A stretch of DNA of 64,000 nt from Pachypanchax playfairii. Lineage: Eukaryota > Chordata > Actinopteri > Cyprinodontiformes > Aplocheilidae. Position 1 is the first letter of the stretch. Every line of letters starts with the position of its first letter. The stretch covers positions 1,065,326 through 1,129,325 of the forward strand of contig SSNP01000043.1 of the NCBI GenBank assembly GCA_006937955.1, given 5' to 3'. This document shows, one piece after another, positions 34,547 through 46,969 of this stretch. The position numbers and the translations under genes are program-made. The notes beneath the pieces were generated by a model. It saw only the letters and a program-made list of their open reading frames with translations. It ran no database searches and was not told the origin of the DNA.

Positions 34547-37500
34547 CTGAAACGAAGGAAAACTCCTTTACAAAAAGACCAAGACGACGTCGGGAGAAGA
34601 AATATGCAAAACGAGTTTTAAGTTGTCAGAAATAATAATGATTAACTTCCAACAGACTCATAAACTCGGTTTTCGTCGTGTATGTGTGACTGAGTTGCTT
34701 AACAGTTTGAACCTCGTTGACCCGATATGGGTGAAAGGTGAGCGACTCCTGATGTTTCAAACAGAATATTCTGATGCGCCCCGGCAGGTAGACGTGATTA
34801 TCTAATGAAGGAGGAAACTTAAAAATGTATCAGCAGAGAACCAGGTCGATACAGGTCAAGAGTTAGGTTTTAATTATCATTGCTGGTGTAGATATCTACT
34901 TAAAAACATGTTTTCTGGTTCTGAGTCTTAGTTCGTACATGTTGTGGCATGGCAGACTGAATTCATTCATTCCTTCATACCACTGACCGCACAGCTGAGT
35001 GACTAACAGGAATTTACATTCAACAAACCCACATGCATTCAAGACTTCATCCAAATTCACCAAATATAAAGAAAACCCATTGGTCGATCAAAAACCAGTG
35101 TGCGATTTGTCGGGGGGAGTTACCTCCCCTATGCTTTTGATGTCCCCCCCTCTGGTCCTTTTTTTTTTTTTTTAAATCCCTGGGGGGATACGTTATTTTT
35201 GTTCCTCTTTCTCATCTGACCATACTTGCCAACACTCCTGATTTAACCGGGAGAATACCGAATTTTATTGCTCTCCCGAGCCCTTAAGTCTTCCGATTTC
35301 CACCTGGATAACAATATTGTTTAACTATCCGTCGCTGGGCGCTGTTTCCGGACGGACAATAATAACAGTTACACCTTGAAGTCACCACCATCTGTTGCAC
35401 ATGTACTACTCTTTAATTAGTTAACTTACGTTATTACTGTGGACGGTTATTTTGTCAAACAAATAGACACATTGTGTTTAGTATGTGTATGTATATTCAC
35501 CCCCCCGCGCTTTTTTTTTACAAATAGCACACTGGGTAGAAGTATTGGCATTGGCACTCGGTATTGGCAAGTACTCAGATCCAAGTATCGGTATCATATC
35601 GGCTTGAAAAGAGTGGTATCGTAGCATTCCTAGAAAGCTTTACGTTTTTACTTTCTCACACCTGGACTGAATATATAATCTGCACACCTGTTGTTTGTTA
35701 TCCCTCTCTGTGTGTTTAAAGTCTCAGACTGTGTACGTCTGTGTTATCGTGTTCTCCTCCCTGTTTAAACACTTTCTGTTTGATCTAAAGAGACACTTTA
35801 GAAAAACAATCCTGCTGGATATGGAACTGATAATCTGTTAGGATCCATGAAGATTTCAACAATCAACCAGTGGTTGAGTGGTACTCAGTAGTTTTATAGC
35901 CTCCACCTTCTTCTACTGTCTGACATTATCAGGGCTCCTTATGAGATGATGGATGGTGTTCTGCAGTAGCTCCTCCCAGATTCTGGCGTCACTGAGCTTC
36001 TAGACAATCTGAGGTGCAACATGGCGGCATTAAAGCTGCTATACTTAATTTGCATAACAAATTAGCTTAACATGTCCGAAAGGAATGATTGGACAGTCTC
36101 TCCAGCGATACGGACTTCCGCATTTTTTTAGCTTCTGAGCTCCTAAAAAACTGAGACATATTACTGCAGCACACCACTGCTGGGAGTGTTCACCGCTCTA
36201 CCATGTCACAGCAGGAGAAACAGCCGCCGGCTGGTTCCGCGTCAGGTTCAGGACAAAGTAACAATTAATGCCAGTTGTTTGTTGTTATATTGTTTTCACT
36301 TACCGGTGATTCCACCATGTTACGGTACTTGAATGAACTGCGGACCAGTGTCTTGCACTCGTTTGTCTTCTGGGGCTACGCGTTTCCAAACCTGGGGGGG
36401 GTGTGGCTTAGGAATTCTACCCAACGGGAGGGGCTGAGAGTTCTGTGACTTTGTTGACAGTCTAAGCTAGGCTATCTGAAATCAGGGATATCAGCTTTAA
36501 GTCAGATGACCTGGTGAGGTCACACATGTACATGTCTACACAATCAAAAGACCATTGGAGGAAGAGGAATGAGATGTTGCAGGGCCAGTTTAGTAAATCA
36601 ATAGAAACCCACAGACTGAAGGAGGAAATGGGTGGAGTCATACCTGATCAAGTTATATTTAGTCAAAAAAAACAGATCTCTTTAAAACAACGTGTTGGAA
36701 AAGGACCTGACTGCAGATTCAAGCTCCAGAGGGAAACAGATCAAGCAACAATCTTTTTAAATAGTCCTGAATAGTCTGAGAGCAAGAAGTCCAGGAAACA
36801 AGTAAAACCTAAAACGACGTTATTAAAAAAAAGAACTAATCCTGCTGCAAGTAGAACACGAGACAAACAAGGTGATGATCCATCACTGAAACTAGTCTGA
36901 TAGAATCTGTACTGAGAGAAACAGATTAAAGAAGGAGCGAAAAAGCAGTTTCATTTTATTCATATTTAGCACCTAAATTTCATCAAGGTTTTTAAAACCA
37001 GCTGGTATGAGGTCTCATCAGACCGACTGGTTACCCACATGACTTCCTCTTTCTACAATAACGTTTTACATCTTATATTTGAAAGCAGCAACAGTAAAAG
37101 TAAAACTGACTTTCTGAGATCCCATGAGCCTTTGCGTCTATATTGATGACAGTGGCATGATGGTTCCTCGTGCATGGAACCCACAGGTTTAAAGATCACA
37201 TGACTCGAAAGCCTTTCTTTAAAACTAAATTATCTTTGTTAATCTTGAAAGACAAGATGCTCAGACATGTATTCTCAATTTTTTTTGGAGTTTGGTGTAA
37301 AGTGATCGATGCTTGTTTGGATGGACTAAAACCTGGAAGGTTCTCCAGATCGTCGTGTCCTAGTAGGTTCGAAAGGAAACTGCACTTTCTTCTGATTTTT
37401 AACACAGTTTAATTTCTAATCTGAAGAGTTTCATCAGCTCTAAATAAAAAGTGCAAAGTTTGCGAACAACATTCATGAAGGAGTTTCCAGAACGTTAGAA

Positions 37501-38121
37501 CAGTATTCTTTGCTCTCATAGGCTAGTTTGTTACCCAATCTGAGTCCAGCAAATCCAAACAATGAATATGAACGAGCTGCTGACGAAGCAGCCTGACGGA
37601 AGGAGCCGGAACCACCCAAATTTTAACGCAGACAGATTGAAAGGTCTGTTAATCAGTGTTTCCTGATGTTTTTTAGATATAAAATGTTTCATATTACTGG
37701 TTAATACTTAAGAAATAACCACAAAGTCCTGAAATGTGTATGAAATGGCCTCTTTAATGTAACGATGTACATGTAAATAAAGCTGAAATACAACAGAAAC
37801 TGGGTCAACATGTCAGTGTGTCGATCATAGACAGACCGTGACTACGCACGTGTCCCAGGTCTAATCATCGCGCGTACATGACGTAACTTCACACGATGCA
37901 CAGCTGTAAATGTCCTGAAAACAGCCTGAAGTTCTGGTTCATTTATTTATGATTTCATTAATAATGTCTTCACCTGTTACTGATGGCGTACAACAAGATT
38001 AGACAGTCAAACTAAAGTCACGTGACCACAAAGTGAACCATAACTGAAAAAGCCGGTTGATCAGAGGGAGTTTTAAAACAGCGTGGAGACGTAATAACGA
38101 TTCATTGACGTGGGTACTTAC
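34547..38121 (-). other. Probable 5' intron of slc16a13
   Basis: It contains fragments of dispersed repeats: about 35221-35310 (cttgccaacactcctgattt and ctcccgag, resembling the copies in acap1 intron 7) and about 35530-35640 (gtattggc and tatcggtatc words), and a left-truncated family A MITE at 37500-37757. No coding exon is recognised. Confidence 0.5.
37500..37757. mobile_element. TTAA MITE family A, left-truncated copy
   Basis: It matches the right half of the 27291-27886 element from ctttgctctcataggctag onward and ends in ggcctctttaa. The left half is absent. Confidence 0.8.
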
Positions 38122-38260
38122 CCTCTGTCCGTCTGTCTGTCTGTCTGTCAGGTTTCTGCACACGTACTCATGGTCCACAGCGTCCCGCTTTTCAGCAGAA
38201 AAGTAGAAACTGAAAATTTGGCGACACCGATTCACCGAGTGGAACCTGAACACATCTGAG
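38122..38260 (-). other. slc16a13: Probable non-coding first exon of slc16a13
   Basis: A strong donor (gtaagt on the minus strand, ending at 38121) follows a short tract of gaca repeats. It would splice to the acceptor at 34547. The upstream edge is a guess, placed where CG-richer sequence ends. CACGTG at 37847-37852 and TGACGTAA at 37879-37886 lie just inside the intron. Confidence 0.4.
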
Positions 38261-39479
38261 TCTGCGCGGTGATCACAAGATCACGAGAGTCAATAAACTA
38301 CCAAAATCATTTAGTGCAGGTTAAACAGGTGTTACTCATTACCTAAATAAACACATGTATTTATTTAGACTGTTTAATAGTTTGAATCCAAGCAGCACTT
38401 TTTATAATCTCAAAGTGGTTGTTGTTGTTTTTGGACTTTGGATTCAGTCATTTATATTCCTGCAACTGAAAATGTTTAGATAAGTTTGTTTAAGTCACTT
38501 AACTCTGAATCATTCAGACATTAAAATCTTCTAACCCTGAAAAATGGGCCAATGTTGTGTAAAAAATAATAATAAAAAATACCAAACATAATGTTGTTTG
38601 ATTTAATCATTATTACATGAAATTATAAGACGATAAACTGATGTGCTGCTTGGGGTCTTTGCTGGATATTTTTCCTTTTATTTGAAGCAGATGATCTTCA
38701 GGTACTTTAGACAGTCTGTTCCTTTGAGTTCCACTTTGTCCACTTAACTTTATCACAAACTGCTCAACATTCTTCCATAATCGAGTACAAAGACAGGACA
38801 AAGATAAAAGTAACCGGGGCAGCAAAAGTCCAAAGAATAACTTTGAGAGACTTTTAGAAAATCTGACAAAATATTAAAAGAATAATAAGGTTTGTCTTAA
38901 AACGTTTGGACAATACTGTGAATTCCAAGCACTTTGTGATTTTGAAACAATAAGTTGAAAATTTAGTTCAGATCAGACCTTTACCAAATAGAGACAAGTC
39001 AATATGAGTCACAAATTATGTGAGTAAAAATAAAAATAAAAGGCAGAAAGTGAAAGTGCAACAGTGCCTCACGTCAAGGATGTGTGGCTGTTTCTGTTTC
39101 TCAGCATGTCAATAGCAGCAATGTAAAGTGTACAGACAGACTGTCATACAACAAAGGCGGATACTGCTCTTCCTCGCCTGTAGGGGGCGAAGATGAGCCA
39201 GCAGGTGCTTGTTGTGTGTTAGATAAAAGCAGCAAGTTACATGTGCTACAGCAGTTTGAGACTTTTAAAACTGAAAGAACATCAGGAGGATTTTTAAATC
39301 TTTTCACGGAGAAAGACAGGTGTTTTGACTTCCTTTACAAATAAAGGTAAGACCATAAAAAGTTTCTTTTTTTTTAATGAGATGAGAATACATTTTTCTT
39401 ATTATCCACTGATCAACCAGATGTGAGGGGAGGGGAGGGGGAGGGAAATTGTGTTGCACTTTAAAGGGTCTGTAAAAGC

Positions 39480-39715
39480 TCTATGAATGTTCCTTAGGGG
39501 TCCAAAAAGCTTCTATAAAGGCTTTATAACGTTTTTTTTAAGCCTTCAATAAAGGTTCTATAAAAACTATATAAAGCCTCTACAAAGGTTTTCTAAAGCC
39601 ATAAAACATTTATTAAAGGCTCTGGAAAGGTATTTTTAAGACATTTTAAAGGCTCTACAAAGGTTCTGTAAAGGTTCTATGAAGGGTCCTTAAAGGCATT
39701 ATCAAGGCTTTTCCT
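39480..39715. repeat. Degenerate short tandem array
   Basis: About 15 imperfect repeats built on aaaggttctataaa and aaaggctctaaaa-like words, spaced roughly 12-25 bases apart. The irregular spacing suggests an old minisatellite. Confidence 0.65.
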
Positions 39716-40451
39716 TAAGCTGGAATCATACGAATGCAGCTCCGATGTGTCGGAGACACGCACCGCCATGACACGACGTCATATGGGCTCTCCAACTGCC
39801 TCGGATGGTCGGTTGGAGTCACGCTCTATTTTCTAACTTTTCGACGATTCTCTTTTGAGTTCTTACAATTGCAAATCTGACTATAAAGGATTCAGCAGCC
39901 TTGAGTCGCCATGCATGTCCGTGCTGAACAGGAACAAACAGGTGGGCTGCAGTTCACATTGTCTGTGTTTATTCAGGGGTTCGACACTAGAGGGAGGCAG
40001 TTACAAAGGAGAATGTGTAAATAAGAACTGCCTGGAAGATGATTCCTTTCATGAAACAGTCTTTTCTAAAACTGCTATGACATTTATCAAAAAGGAGTTT
40101 TAAGATGTAGTAATCTACTTGTTCCTGCTCAGACTAGCTGTTCTCTCATGGTTAAACTTAGCATTTCCTAAAGTTCAGTTGAACATCTGCAGCCGGTAAA
40201 ATATTCATTGTTCACAATATTTCCACAGAACTCACATCACCCAAACTATTACTGACTATTACTGTCACTGTTTTTCTTGGGAAATCTTTGTGTTGATCTG
40301 TTTATGTGTAAATACGTTTATTTTTTCATGTGGCTGCTTCCTCAGTCTCATCTCACTTGCAAAAGGGATTTTAATCTTCATGGCACTTTATGGTTAAATA
40401 AAGGTAAAATAAATAAGAGGAAAAAGAAAATATCATGAACTATAGTTTGCT

Positions 40452-40760
40452 GGCTGCACGGTGGTGCAGTTTGTAGCACTGTTGCCTTGCAGTGGGAAGG
40501 TACTGGGTTCAAATCCAGATTGGGGCCTTTCTGCATTGAGTTTGCATATTCTCCTTGTGCATGTGTGGATTTTCCCCAGTTTCCTCCCACAGTCCAAAAC
40601 CCTGTCCCTAGGTGTGTGAATGTTTGTTTATGTGGCCCTGCGATGAACTGGCGACCTGTCTAGTGTGTCCCCCACCTCCCACCCAAAGACCGCTGGAGAT
40701 AGGCACCAGCCCCCTGCGACCCTGAACAGGAAGAAGCAGATTTGAAACATGGATGAATGG
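40452..40760 (+). mobile_element. tRNA-like SINE or related dispersed repeat
   Basis: Starts ggctgcacggtggtgcagtt, with a B-box-like ggttcaaatcc at 40506-40516, then ggggcctttctg, cctcccacagtccaaaa and gcgatgaactggcgacctgt. It ends in gatgaatgga. This is a widespread fish repeat whose head carries RNA polymerase III promoter-like boxes. A decayed copy lies at 16259-16485. Confidence 0.8.
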
Positions 40761-42093
40761 AATGTCATAATTATTTCCTTATTTCAAAATAAAATAATAG
40801 ATTTTCAAAATAAAAAAAGTTTTTAGAGTTTTTCTTAGGACTTGAAAAACAAAATATAAAAACTTTTTTACATCTCATAGTTATGACTTTGAAACACAAT
40901 TACGACATATACAACAATCGTATTTTTTTTAATTGGCGTAAATGGACTTCCATATGTTTGCAATAATATCAGCCTAAATTTCTAATTTCATTTTGACTTC
41001 CTGAAATACGGCGCACACGAAAAAACTCTTTCCAAACAATTTCTAACCTTGACATTGAATACAATTAGATAAAAACTTAAAGTCCCGAGTTTTATTTGAA
41101 TTTTTCTGAGTAAGGTGGGTGGAGGATGCTGGCGGGAAGCTGAAGCTTGGAAAGTCCCATCAAACTTAACAATAAGCTCTGAGAGCCAGAACTCATCAGG
41201 GAGCAGGAAGTACGAGGATGACCGAGGGTGGAAGAGTTAAGCACACACACACAAACACACACTCCTTCAGGAAGTTGTCGCATGTGTTGTCGTCTGGTAG
41301 TGTGAATGTAAAGTATCAGAACCTGAAGAGGAAACAGGTGCCCTCAAAATCATTGTTTGAACAAGAAAAAAACACCAAACGCAACCTGAAAACAGATTCA
41401 TGAGGTGATTCAGAGTCTGCTAATAAGAGGAAGATCCTTCAGGGAGGAAAAAGAAAGAAAACATGTCAAATCTGACTCATATAATGACACTTATCCTTCT
41501 ATAATAAACAGAAAAACTCCTCACAGTGTATCAGAAATAAACAGAAAAACAAACATTTAATATAAAAATGATTTAATTTAAATTTGTCCTGCAAATGAAC
41601 TCATACAAATGTAATATTATCAATACAAATTCTGTTGCTTTCCTTTTAAAAGAGGTTTTAAAACACAATTAGTTGAAATCTACATTCAGTACAAGAGAAC
41701 TAAATTCTTTAATCGAATTTTTAAAAATAAATTTAACTACACTGGTAAGGTTTTAGAAACAACACGAAGGCCCCAGGCCATTAGATTAACACAAATCTGA
41801 GATAAATACACATTTATGAGAACAACTTATCAAGTGCTTCGCTATGGTTACAGTTCCACATTCAGATTTGAGTCATTTCATGTTACAAAATCCATCATCT
41901 TTCTGTTCGACTTACTTTTTCTTTCCTTTAACTGTTCACATTCGTTTATCCTTTTTTTCCATCTCATGCACGTTCTCTTCTCTACGTCTCCTCACAAACC
42001 TTCAGAAACACTTCCTTTGATTCATGTTCCACCTCTCAGGAATCCCCTCCCACCCCCCACGAAGCTTATTATAAAGTATTAATGTGATTCATT

Positions 42094-42099
42094 TTTATT
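42094..42099 (-). terminator. Probable bcl6b polyadenylation signal
   Basis: TTTATT on the plus strand reads AATAAA on the minus strand, about 145 bases after the bcl6b stop codon. Confidence 0.45.
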
Positions 42100-42240
42100 C
42101 AAACTTCATCTTCTTCTTCTATCACTAAATATTGTGCTGTTTCTTTAAGTGATGCCCAAATATTTTTACTGTCGACCGTCATGTTGTATATTTTTTAACA
42201 GATTTCACTCCTGTGCTGAGTGAGCTGAGTTGTCCCGCTC

Positions 42241-42775
42241 TCAGCAGGCCTGCAGAAGAGGCTGGAAGGGCTCGGTCAGAACCTTGTAGCGGATCTTGGT
42301 GTTGGTGATGGCTCCGTGTTTCTGGCGCAGGTGGAGACGCAGCTGGCTCTTGTGTCGGAAGTGAAGGTCACACTTTTCACACTGGGAAACACACGGACAA
42401 GAGATTAGACATCCGGGACGTCTGATGGTCTTTGTGACGCATGTTTTTACTTCTTTTGTGTGTGTTGGTGTGTGTGTGTGTGTGTGTGTGTGTGGGGGGG
42501 GGGGGTTGTTTTTCTAACCTCCTGAAGACCAGTTTCCTGACTTTTACTATCTTTCTGGGGTCCGAGGGTTTTTGTGGGGACCGAAGCCTGGTCCCCTTTT
42601 TAGGGTTAGGGGTTAGGTTTATAGGTATGGTGTGAATAGAGTTTTAGTTAGTCTTAGGGTTAGTTATAGATCAGTAATGGTTAAGGTTAGGAAAAGGGTT
42701 TGGGTTAGGTATAAATCTAGTTACTAAAATCAATGGAAGTCAATGGACGGTCCCCATAAGGATACCAAAACACAC

Positions 42776-42834
<59 letters not shown>

Positions 42835-43220
42835 TGTTTCTGTCCGCCTGGGGACCCGTTTCCTGACTTTTACTATCTTTCTGGGGTCCGGGGGTTCTTN
42901 NNNNNNNNNNNNNNNNNNNNNNNNNNNNNNNNNNNNNNGGGGGGGGGGGGTTGTTTTTCTAACCTCCTGAAGACCAGTTTCCTGACTTTTACTATCTTTC
43001 TGGGGTCCGAGGGTTTTTGTGGGGACCGCAGCCTGGTCCCCTTTTTAGGGTTAGGGGTTAGGTTTATAGGTATGGTGTGAATAGAGTTTTAGTTAGTCTT
43101 AGGGTTAGTTATAGATCAGTAATGGTTAAGGTTAGGAAAAGGGTTTGGGTTAGGTATAAATCTAGTTACTAAAATCAATGGAAGTCAATGGACGGTCCCC
43201 ATAAGGATACCAAAACACAC

Positions 43221-43304
<84 letters not shown>

Positions 43305-46300
43305 ACAGAGTAAGGTTTCTCTCCAGTATGGATGCGCAGGTGGCTCTTCAGGGTCTGCAGGTGACGGAAGCGGGTGCCACAGGTATGACAGGGGTAGGGT
43401 TTCTCACCGGTGTGAATCAAGACGTGGGCCCTCAGGTGTGCAACCTAACACAAGGAAAGGTTCATCAATTTCACCCAGTCATCAAACATTCTCATATTTC
43501 AGGTGCGATCTAAAATTAACAAATTTCTCTAAATTATTTTAATAAAAGGCTTGAAAAAGCATCATAAAACTGTCACAGGTATGTTTAAATTAATTCCCAG
43601 AATAAAGGGGATCTTTACTCTAAAGTTAACTCAGTGTGTTTACGAAAAAGGAATCAGCAATAAATGACTGTGTATTAAATTCAGTTTTTATTGAAATGTT
43701 TGTGAGGTAATAGTAATATTAATAATAAAACTTTGCACCTGTAGATCATTAGATCTCCACATGTGTAGACATGTAAAGGATTCAACACAACAGGTTTTGG
43801 ACAAAAATACTTACCTTGTTACTGAGGTAGAGCTCTTAAAAACAAATATAATATAAAATATGACACACTGGCATTAAAGGGTTAATCTAACCTCTATGTA
43901 ATTTCAATTTAAGGACTCAGCTGTAAGTGTAAGTGGATGGAAAAGGGTGAAGAAATGGAATTTTCTCTGGGAGAGCAGATGTTCTGGTGCAAAATTTAAG
44001 CTTTTATAACTCTGAATGTCAGAGAAATACACTTAAAATCCTCAGACAATACAGGCTATTGTCTATAAACCTGTATCTGATTTACTTTTATTTATCAAGG
44101 AATGAACCTCTCAGGGATTTTGATCCTCACCTGAACAAATCTGGCGCCACAGGTGTCACAGCGGTAAGGTTTCTCTCCTGAATGAATTCTGGTGTGAGTT
44201 TTCAGGTTGGCTGGTCGGTTAAACTGGGCTCCACACACGTTACAGCGGTACGGCTTGTCTCCTACCAGCACAAAGTTCACCTTCATTACATACTTACTTT
44301 CAAAAAACAAAAGCTGGGGAGATAAACGTTTAAAGTTTCACCTGAGCTGACGGATTTGGTTCCTTGAATAGTGCCAGAAAAACTGTAGGGAGTGTAACGG
44401 TTCTCACGTTTGATTGGCGGTAAACTGAGATGGGTTTCTGGATTGGGAGGGAGGAGTTTTGGGAAACTGGTGCCAGGTGAGACTGGAAAAGACAGAAATG
44501 TTTAATCATAATGCGTTTTATTTTATTCCATATTCGTGATTTAAGACCCGCGCCAATCATTTTTTGAGCTATTTTAAAGCGTCCTCAGTGGTCATTAAAT
44601 TATGACTATGGCATTTTTACCCAAAATCACAAACCTGTGCCGTTTTCTATGAAATATTTTCTCCATACCAGCAGTAGCTCATTAGCAATTCACCTCTGTG
44701 TGGGCGGAACCGTTGGTGCAAGGATAACCCCGCCCCTTTCCCTGTTGCTAAGAGATCTCTGTTTATGCTAGTGCTATAAGCCTATCCAATCCATTTTATA
44801 CACCACTAAAACATTCTTTTTTAAACAGCATTGTTCAAAATTACTAATGAGTCACAGCGACTTAAAAGCAGAAATACTCAAAAATGCAATTTTGGGTTTA
44901 ATTTTCTCAAGATTCTATTGTCTGAAAAATGCCACAAGAACATTTTAACAACACGAAAAACACGATTTTCATTGGAGTGGGTCTGTGCATATGCTCACCT
45001 GGTCCTTCTTTGTAGGAGGGAGGGATCGTTGGGTGATCCACAGAGGGAGGTGGCCCGAGGGGAGGGGCTCGGCCAGAACCCTCGTAGCAGGAGGCCTGCC
45101 CCTGTCTGAGAAGAAGACGAACAGTTTTACAAAGTCTATTATTCTTTCTGTGTCCTCTCTCATTACTGTGGTTTACCTATCAATCTGACCAGGCACTTCT
45201 CCAGACCACTCCTCTGTTGGGGCTTTAGGAGTCGAACCCATCCTGTTCTCTTGACCTTGAAGCTCATCTGTCTCCTCTACTTTCACAGTAGCAGCAGCAC
45301 AGAGAGGGTTCAGGACAATATACTTGTACTTCTTCCAGTTGCAGGCCTTTGGGTCTGGTGTGGCTTTGGTTTCACTCTGAAAACAAATGATTGATAAGCG
45401 TTAGATTTACACGGTTGATCCTGTTCAAGGTCTTGGGGTAATTGGTGTCTATCACCAGTAGTTACTGGGCTAGAGGCGGGGCAGGTCATGGACGGGTTCT
45501 TGGTCTTTTTACAGCAGATGAATTCAGTTTCCATGAAAATTTAAACTTCTAGTAACTTTAGAGTTTTGAGACGTACCACAAGGTTAGTGCTGCAGGTGTT
45601 GGACTCAGCAGGAGAGTTTGGATGGCAGCTGGATTGGTCGGGGCTGTTTGGAGAAGAATTTGGGCTGTTGGGTTGCGGATCTTCTTCTTTCAGGTTTTCT
45701 GACCTTGGTTGGCGGGTTGGGAAAGTCCCTGGCTTGTCCTCGGGGACGATGGGGAACCTACAGGAAAAACAAAGGAAGTGCTGTAATGAGCTGAGTCTGT
45801 TAACAGACAAAGACACACAGGTGACAGCAGCAGCACTTCTGGTAATATGCCAATAAATTCCCCCCAAAAAAACACAAAGAGATTTTTTTTCAGTCTTACA
45901 GCAATGCGTTAGTCACTGACCTTGATTCCCCTGCTGATGGGATTGATCTCTGGGGTCCTGGATCAGGCAGGTCCCCTCTTTTGGGGGATACAGATACCCT
46001 GGAGTCCAGCTCCAACCGGGGGTGTCTGGTACTCATATTCTCTGTGCTGAAAAAGAAAAAAATTCAAACTCAGTGTTTCCAATCAAACCTTTGTTGCATT
46101 AGAAAACCAGCAGATTTCCATGACCCGCACCAGTGCAGCTGCATGAAATCCCGGCACGTGTCGGCCACATGGTCCATCTGCAGGTAGGCAGCGACAGCCA
46201 AAACTCCAGAGACCATGTTCGGTGTCAGGGGAAGACGGGAGGTGTACATGAAGTCGAGCAGCAGGGAAACGCAGGACGGATCCAACGTATTGGGAAGAGA

Positions 46301-46623
46301 GACAGTGTTGAGCTGCTCGCCGTCGCCACCACGACCCTGAAGCAACACCCGGCGTGAATACAGAGAGTAGAAGAACCCACTGCACGAAACACAAGAAAGG
46401 AAATTTAAGATTAACTTCAACAACTAGAGTGAATTTGACTACTCTTCCTCGTGTTGTGCACTAACCTGCAGGCCACGAGCACGGCACAGTGCGCCTGCAG
46501 CTGCACATTACCAACCACCAGGATGGTGTCAGTCAGGATTCCTCTGTGCCGGAGTTCATTCAGGTTCTGCAGCACATCTCTGGAGTGGCGAGTGAACTCC
46601 TTCACATATCCCTCAGGTCGCAT
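42241..46623 (-). CDS. bcl6b: B-cell lymphoma 6B-like BTB/zinc-finger repressor
   Basis: A nuclear sequence-specific repressor; family members recruit corepressors through the BTB domain. Coding exons in transcript order: 46623-46466, 46379-46131, 46046-45921, 45757-45577, 45376-45177, 45105-44999, 44482-44342, 44261-44131, 43444-43307 and 42381-42241. All phases agree, giving 523 aa (human about 479). The BTB domain is in exons 1-2 (GYVKEFTRH, LNELRHRGILTD, SGFFYSL, LLDFMYTSRL, AYLQMDHV). The start fits human BCL6B better than BCL6. The middle part has the family motif DPKACNWKKYKYIVLN. Four C2H2 fingers follow (about residues 392-414, 420-442, 448-470 and 476-499), then an ITNTKIRY tail. 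The family finger containing FRYKGNLASH, expected before finger 1, is absent. An in-frame upstream ATG at 46665 could add 14 residues. The neighbour slc16a13 supports bcl6b. Confidence 0.93.
42455..42502. repeat. (GT)n and G-run in bcl6b intron 9
   Basis: An interrupted GT tract followed by a run of about 12 G. It leads into the first copy of the 445-bp tandem repeat. Confidence 0.9.
42494..43221. repeat. Tandem copies of a (GT)n-linked unit spanning an assembly gap
   Basis: Copy one (42494-42776) and the last copy (42939-43221) are offset by exactly 445 bases. By eye they differ at one base over about 270 (42584 A versus 43029 C). Between them are a (GT)n tract (42777-42832) and a partial, different copy (about 42843-42899) that runs into the gap. 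This may be a true array or an assembly duplication. Confidence 0.85.
42900..42938. other. Assembly gap (39 N)
   Basis: Unsequenced bases inside bcl6b intron 9, flanked by near-identical copies. The true length may be different. No coding exon is affected. Confidence 1.
43222..43300. repeat. (GT)n tract abutting the bcl6b exon 9 donor
   Basis: About 39 GT units. In transcript sense it is a CA tract that begins directly after the gtaagt donor of exon 43307-43444. Confidence 0.95.
43445..44130 (-). other. bcl6b intron 8
   Basis: AT-rich intron with no recognisable feature. Confidence 0.65.
44541..44985. mobile_element. TTAA MITE family B (copy 2), in bcl6b intron 6
   Basis: Begins ttaagaccc and shares gagctattttaaagcgtc and aaaaatgccacaa with the copy at 32154-32599. 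The right end (attttcattggagtgggtct) matches, but the right TTAA is not intact. It fills most of the intron 44483-44998. Confidence 0.7.
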
Positions 46624-46760
46624 CGTCTGCCCTCGGTCAGTCCTATAGACTCCCAACACTTCCATAAGGCTCGTCTGGATACAAAAACCAAACATCGCAA
46701 CAAGCACGTCAATACAACCTAAACAACAGTTTGTATAAGTGTAGCTTTAGACAGTCCTAC

Positions 46761-46838
46761 CTGTGTGTGACTGATAAAATAAGTACACTGGCGTGGCTCA
46801 GACACATCTATTAGGTGAGACCAGCTCCCTACTCGTAC
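46761..46838 (-). other. bcl6b: Probable 5' UTR exon of bcl6b
   Basis: Bounded on the minus strand by an acceptor (ctctcgtgcag) and a donor (gtaggact). It contains no long open frame. Confidence 0.45.
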
Positions 46839-46969
46839 CTGCACGAGAGATAAAAAGGTAACACTTTATGTGTGAATTTTTTTTAAGTTCTAATATTTAC
46901 ATTTTTGTAGATGAATTCAGAAAAGACATTTCTCATTTGAGTGATTTGGATTGTATAATCAGGACTTAC

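Larger units (their letters stand above)
38261..42093. other. Spacer between slc16a13 and bcl6b
   Basis: No protein-coding exon is recognised. It contains a degenerate tandem array at 39480-39715 and a SINE at 40452-40760. The open frames at 39084-39344 and 39855-40103 have no family match and no splice context. Confidence 0.65.

Noticed and set aside
40452..40540. Functional tRNA gene
   Set aside because: Only A/B-box-like words are present; there is no cloverleaf, and the segment continues as a known type of dispersed repeat.
42743..43080. Cys-Val-rich open frames crossing the N gap
   Set aside because: They are (GT)n tracts and unknown bases, with no family motif.
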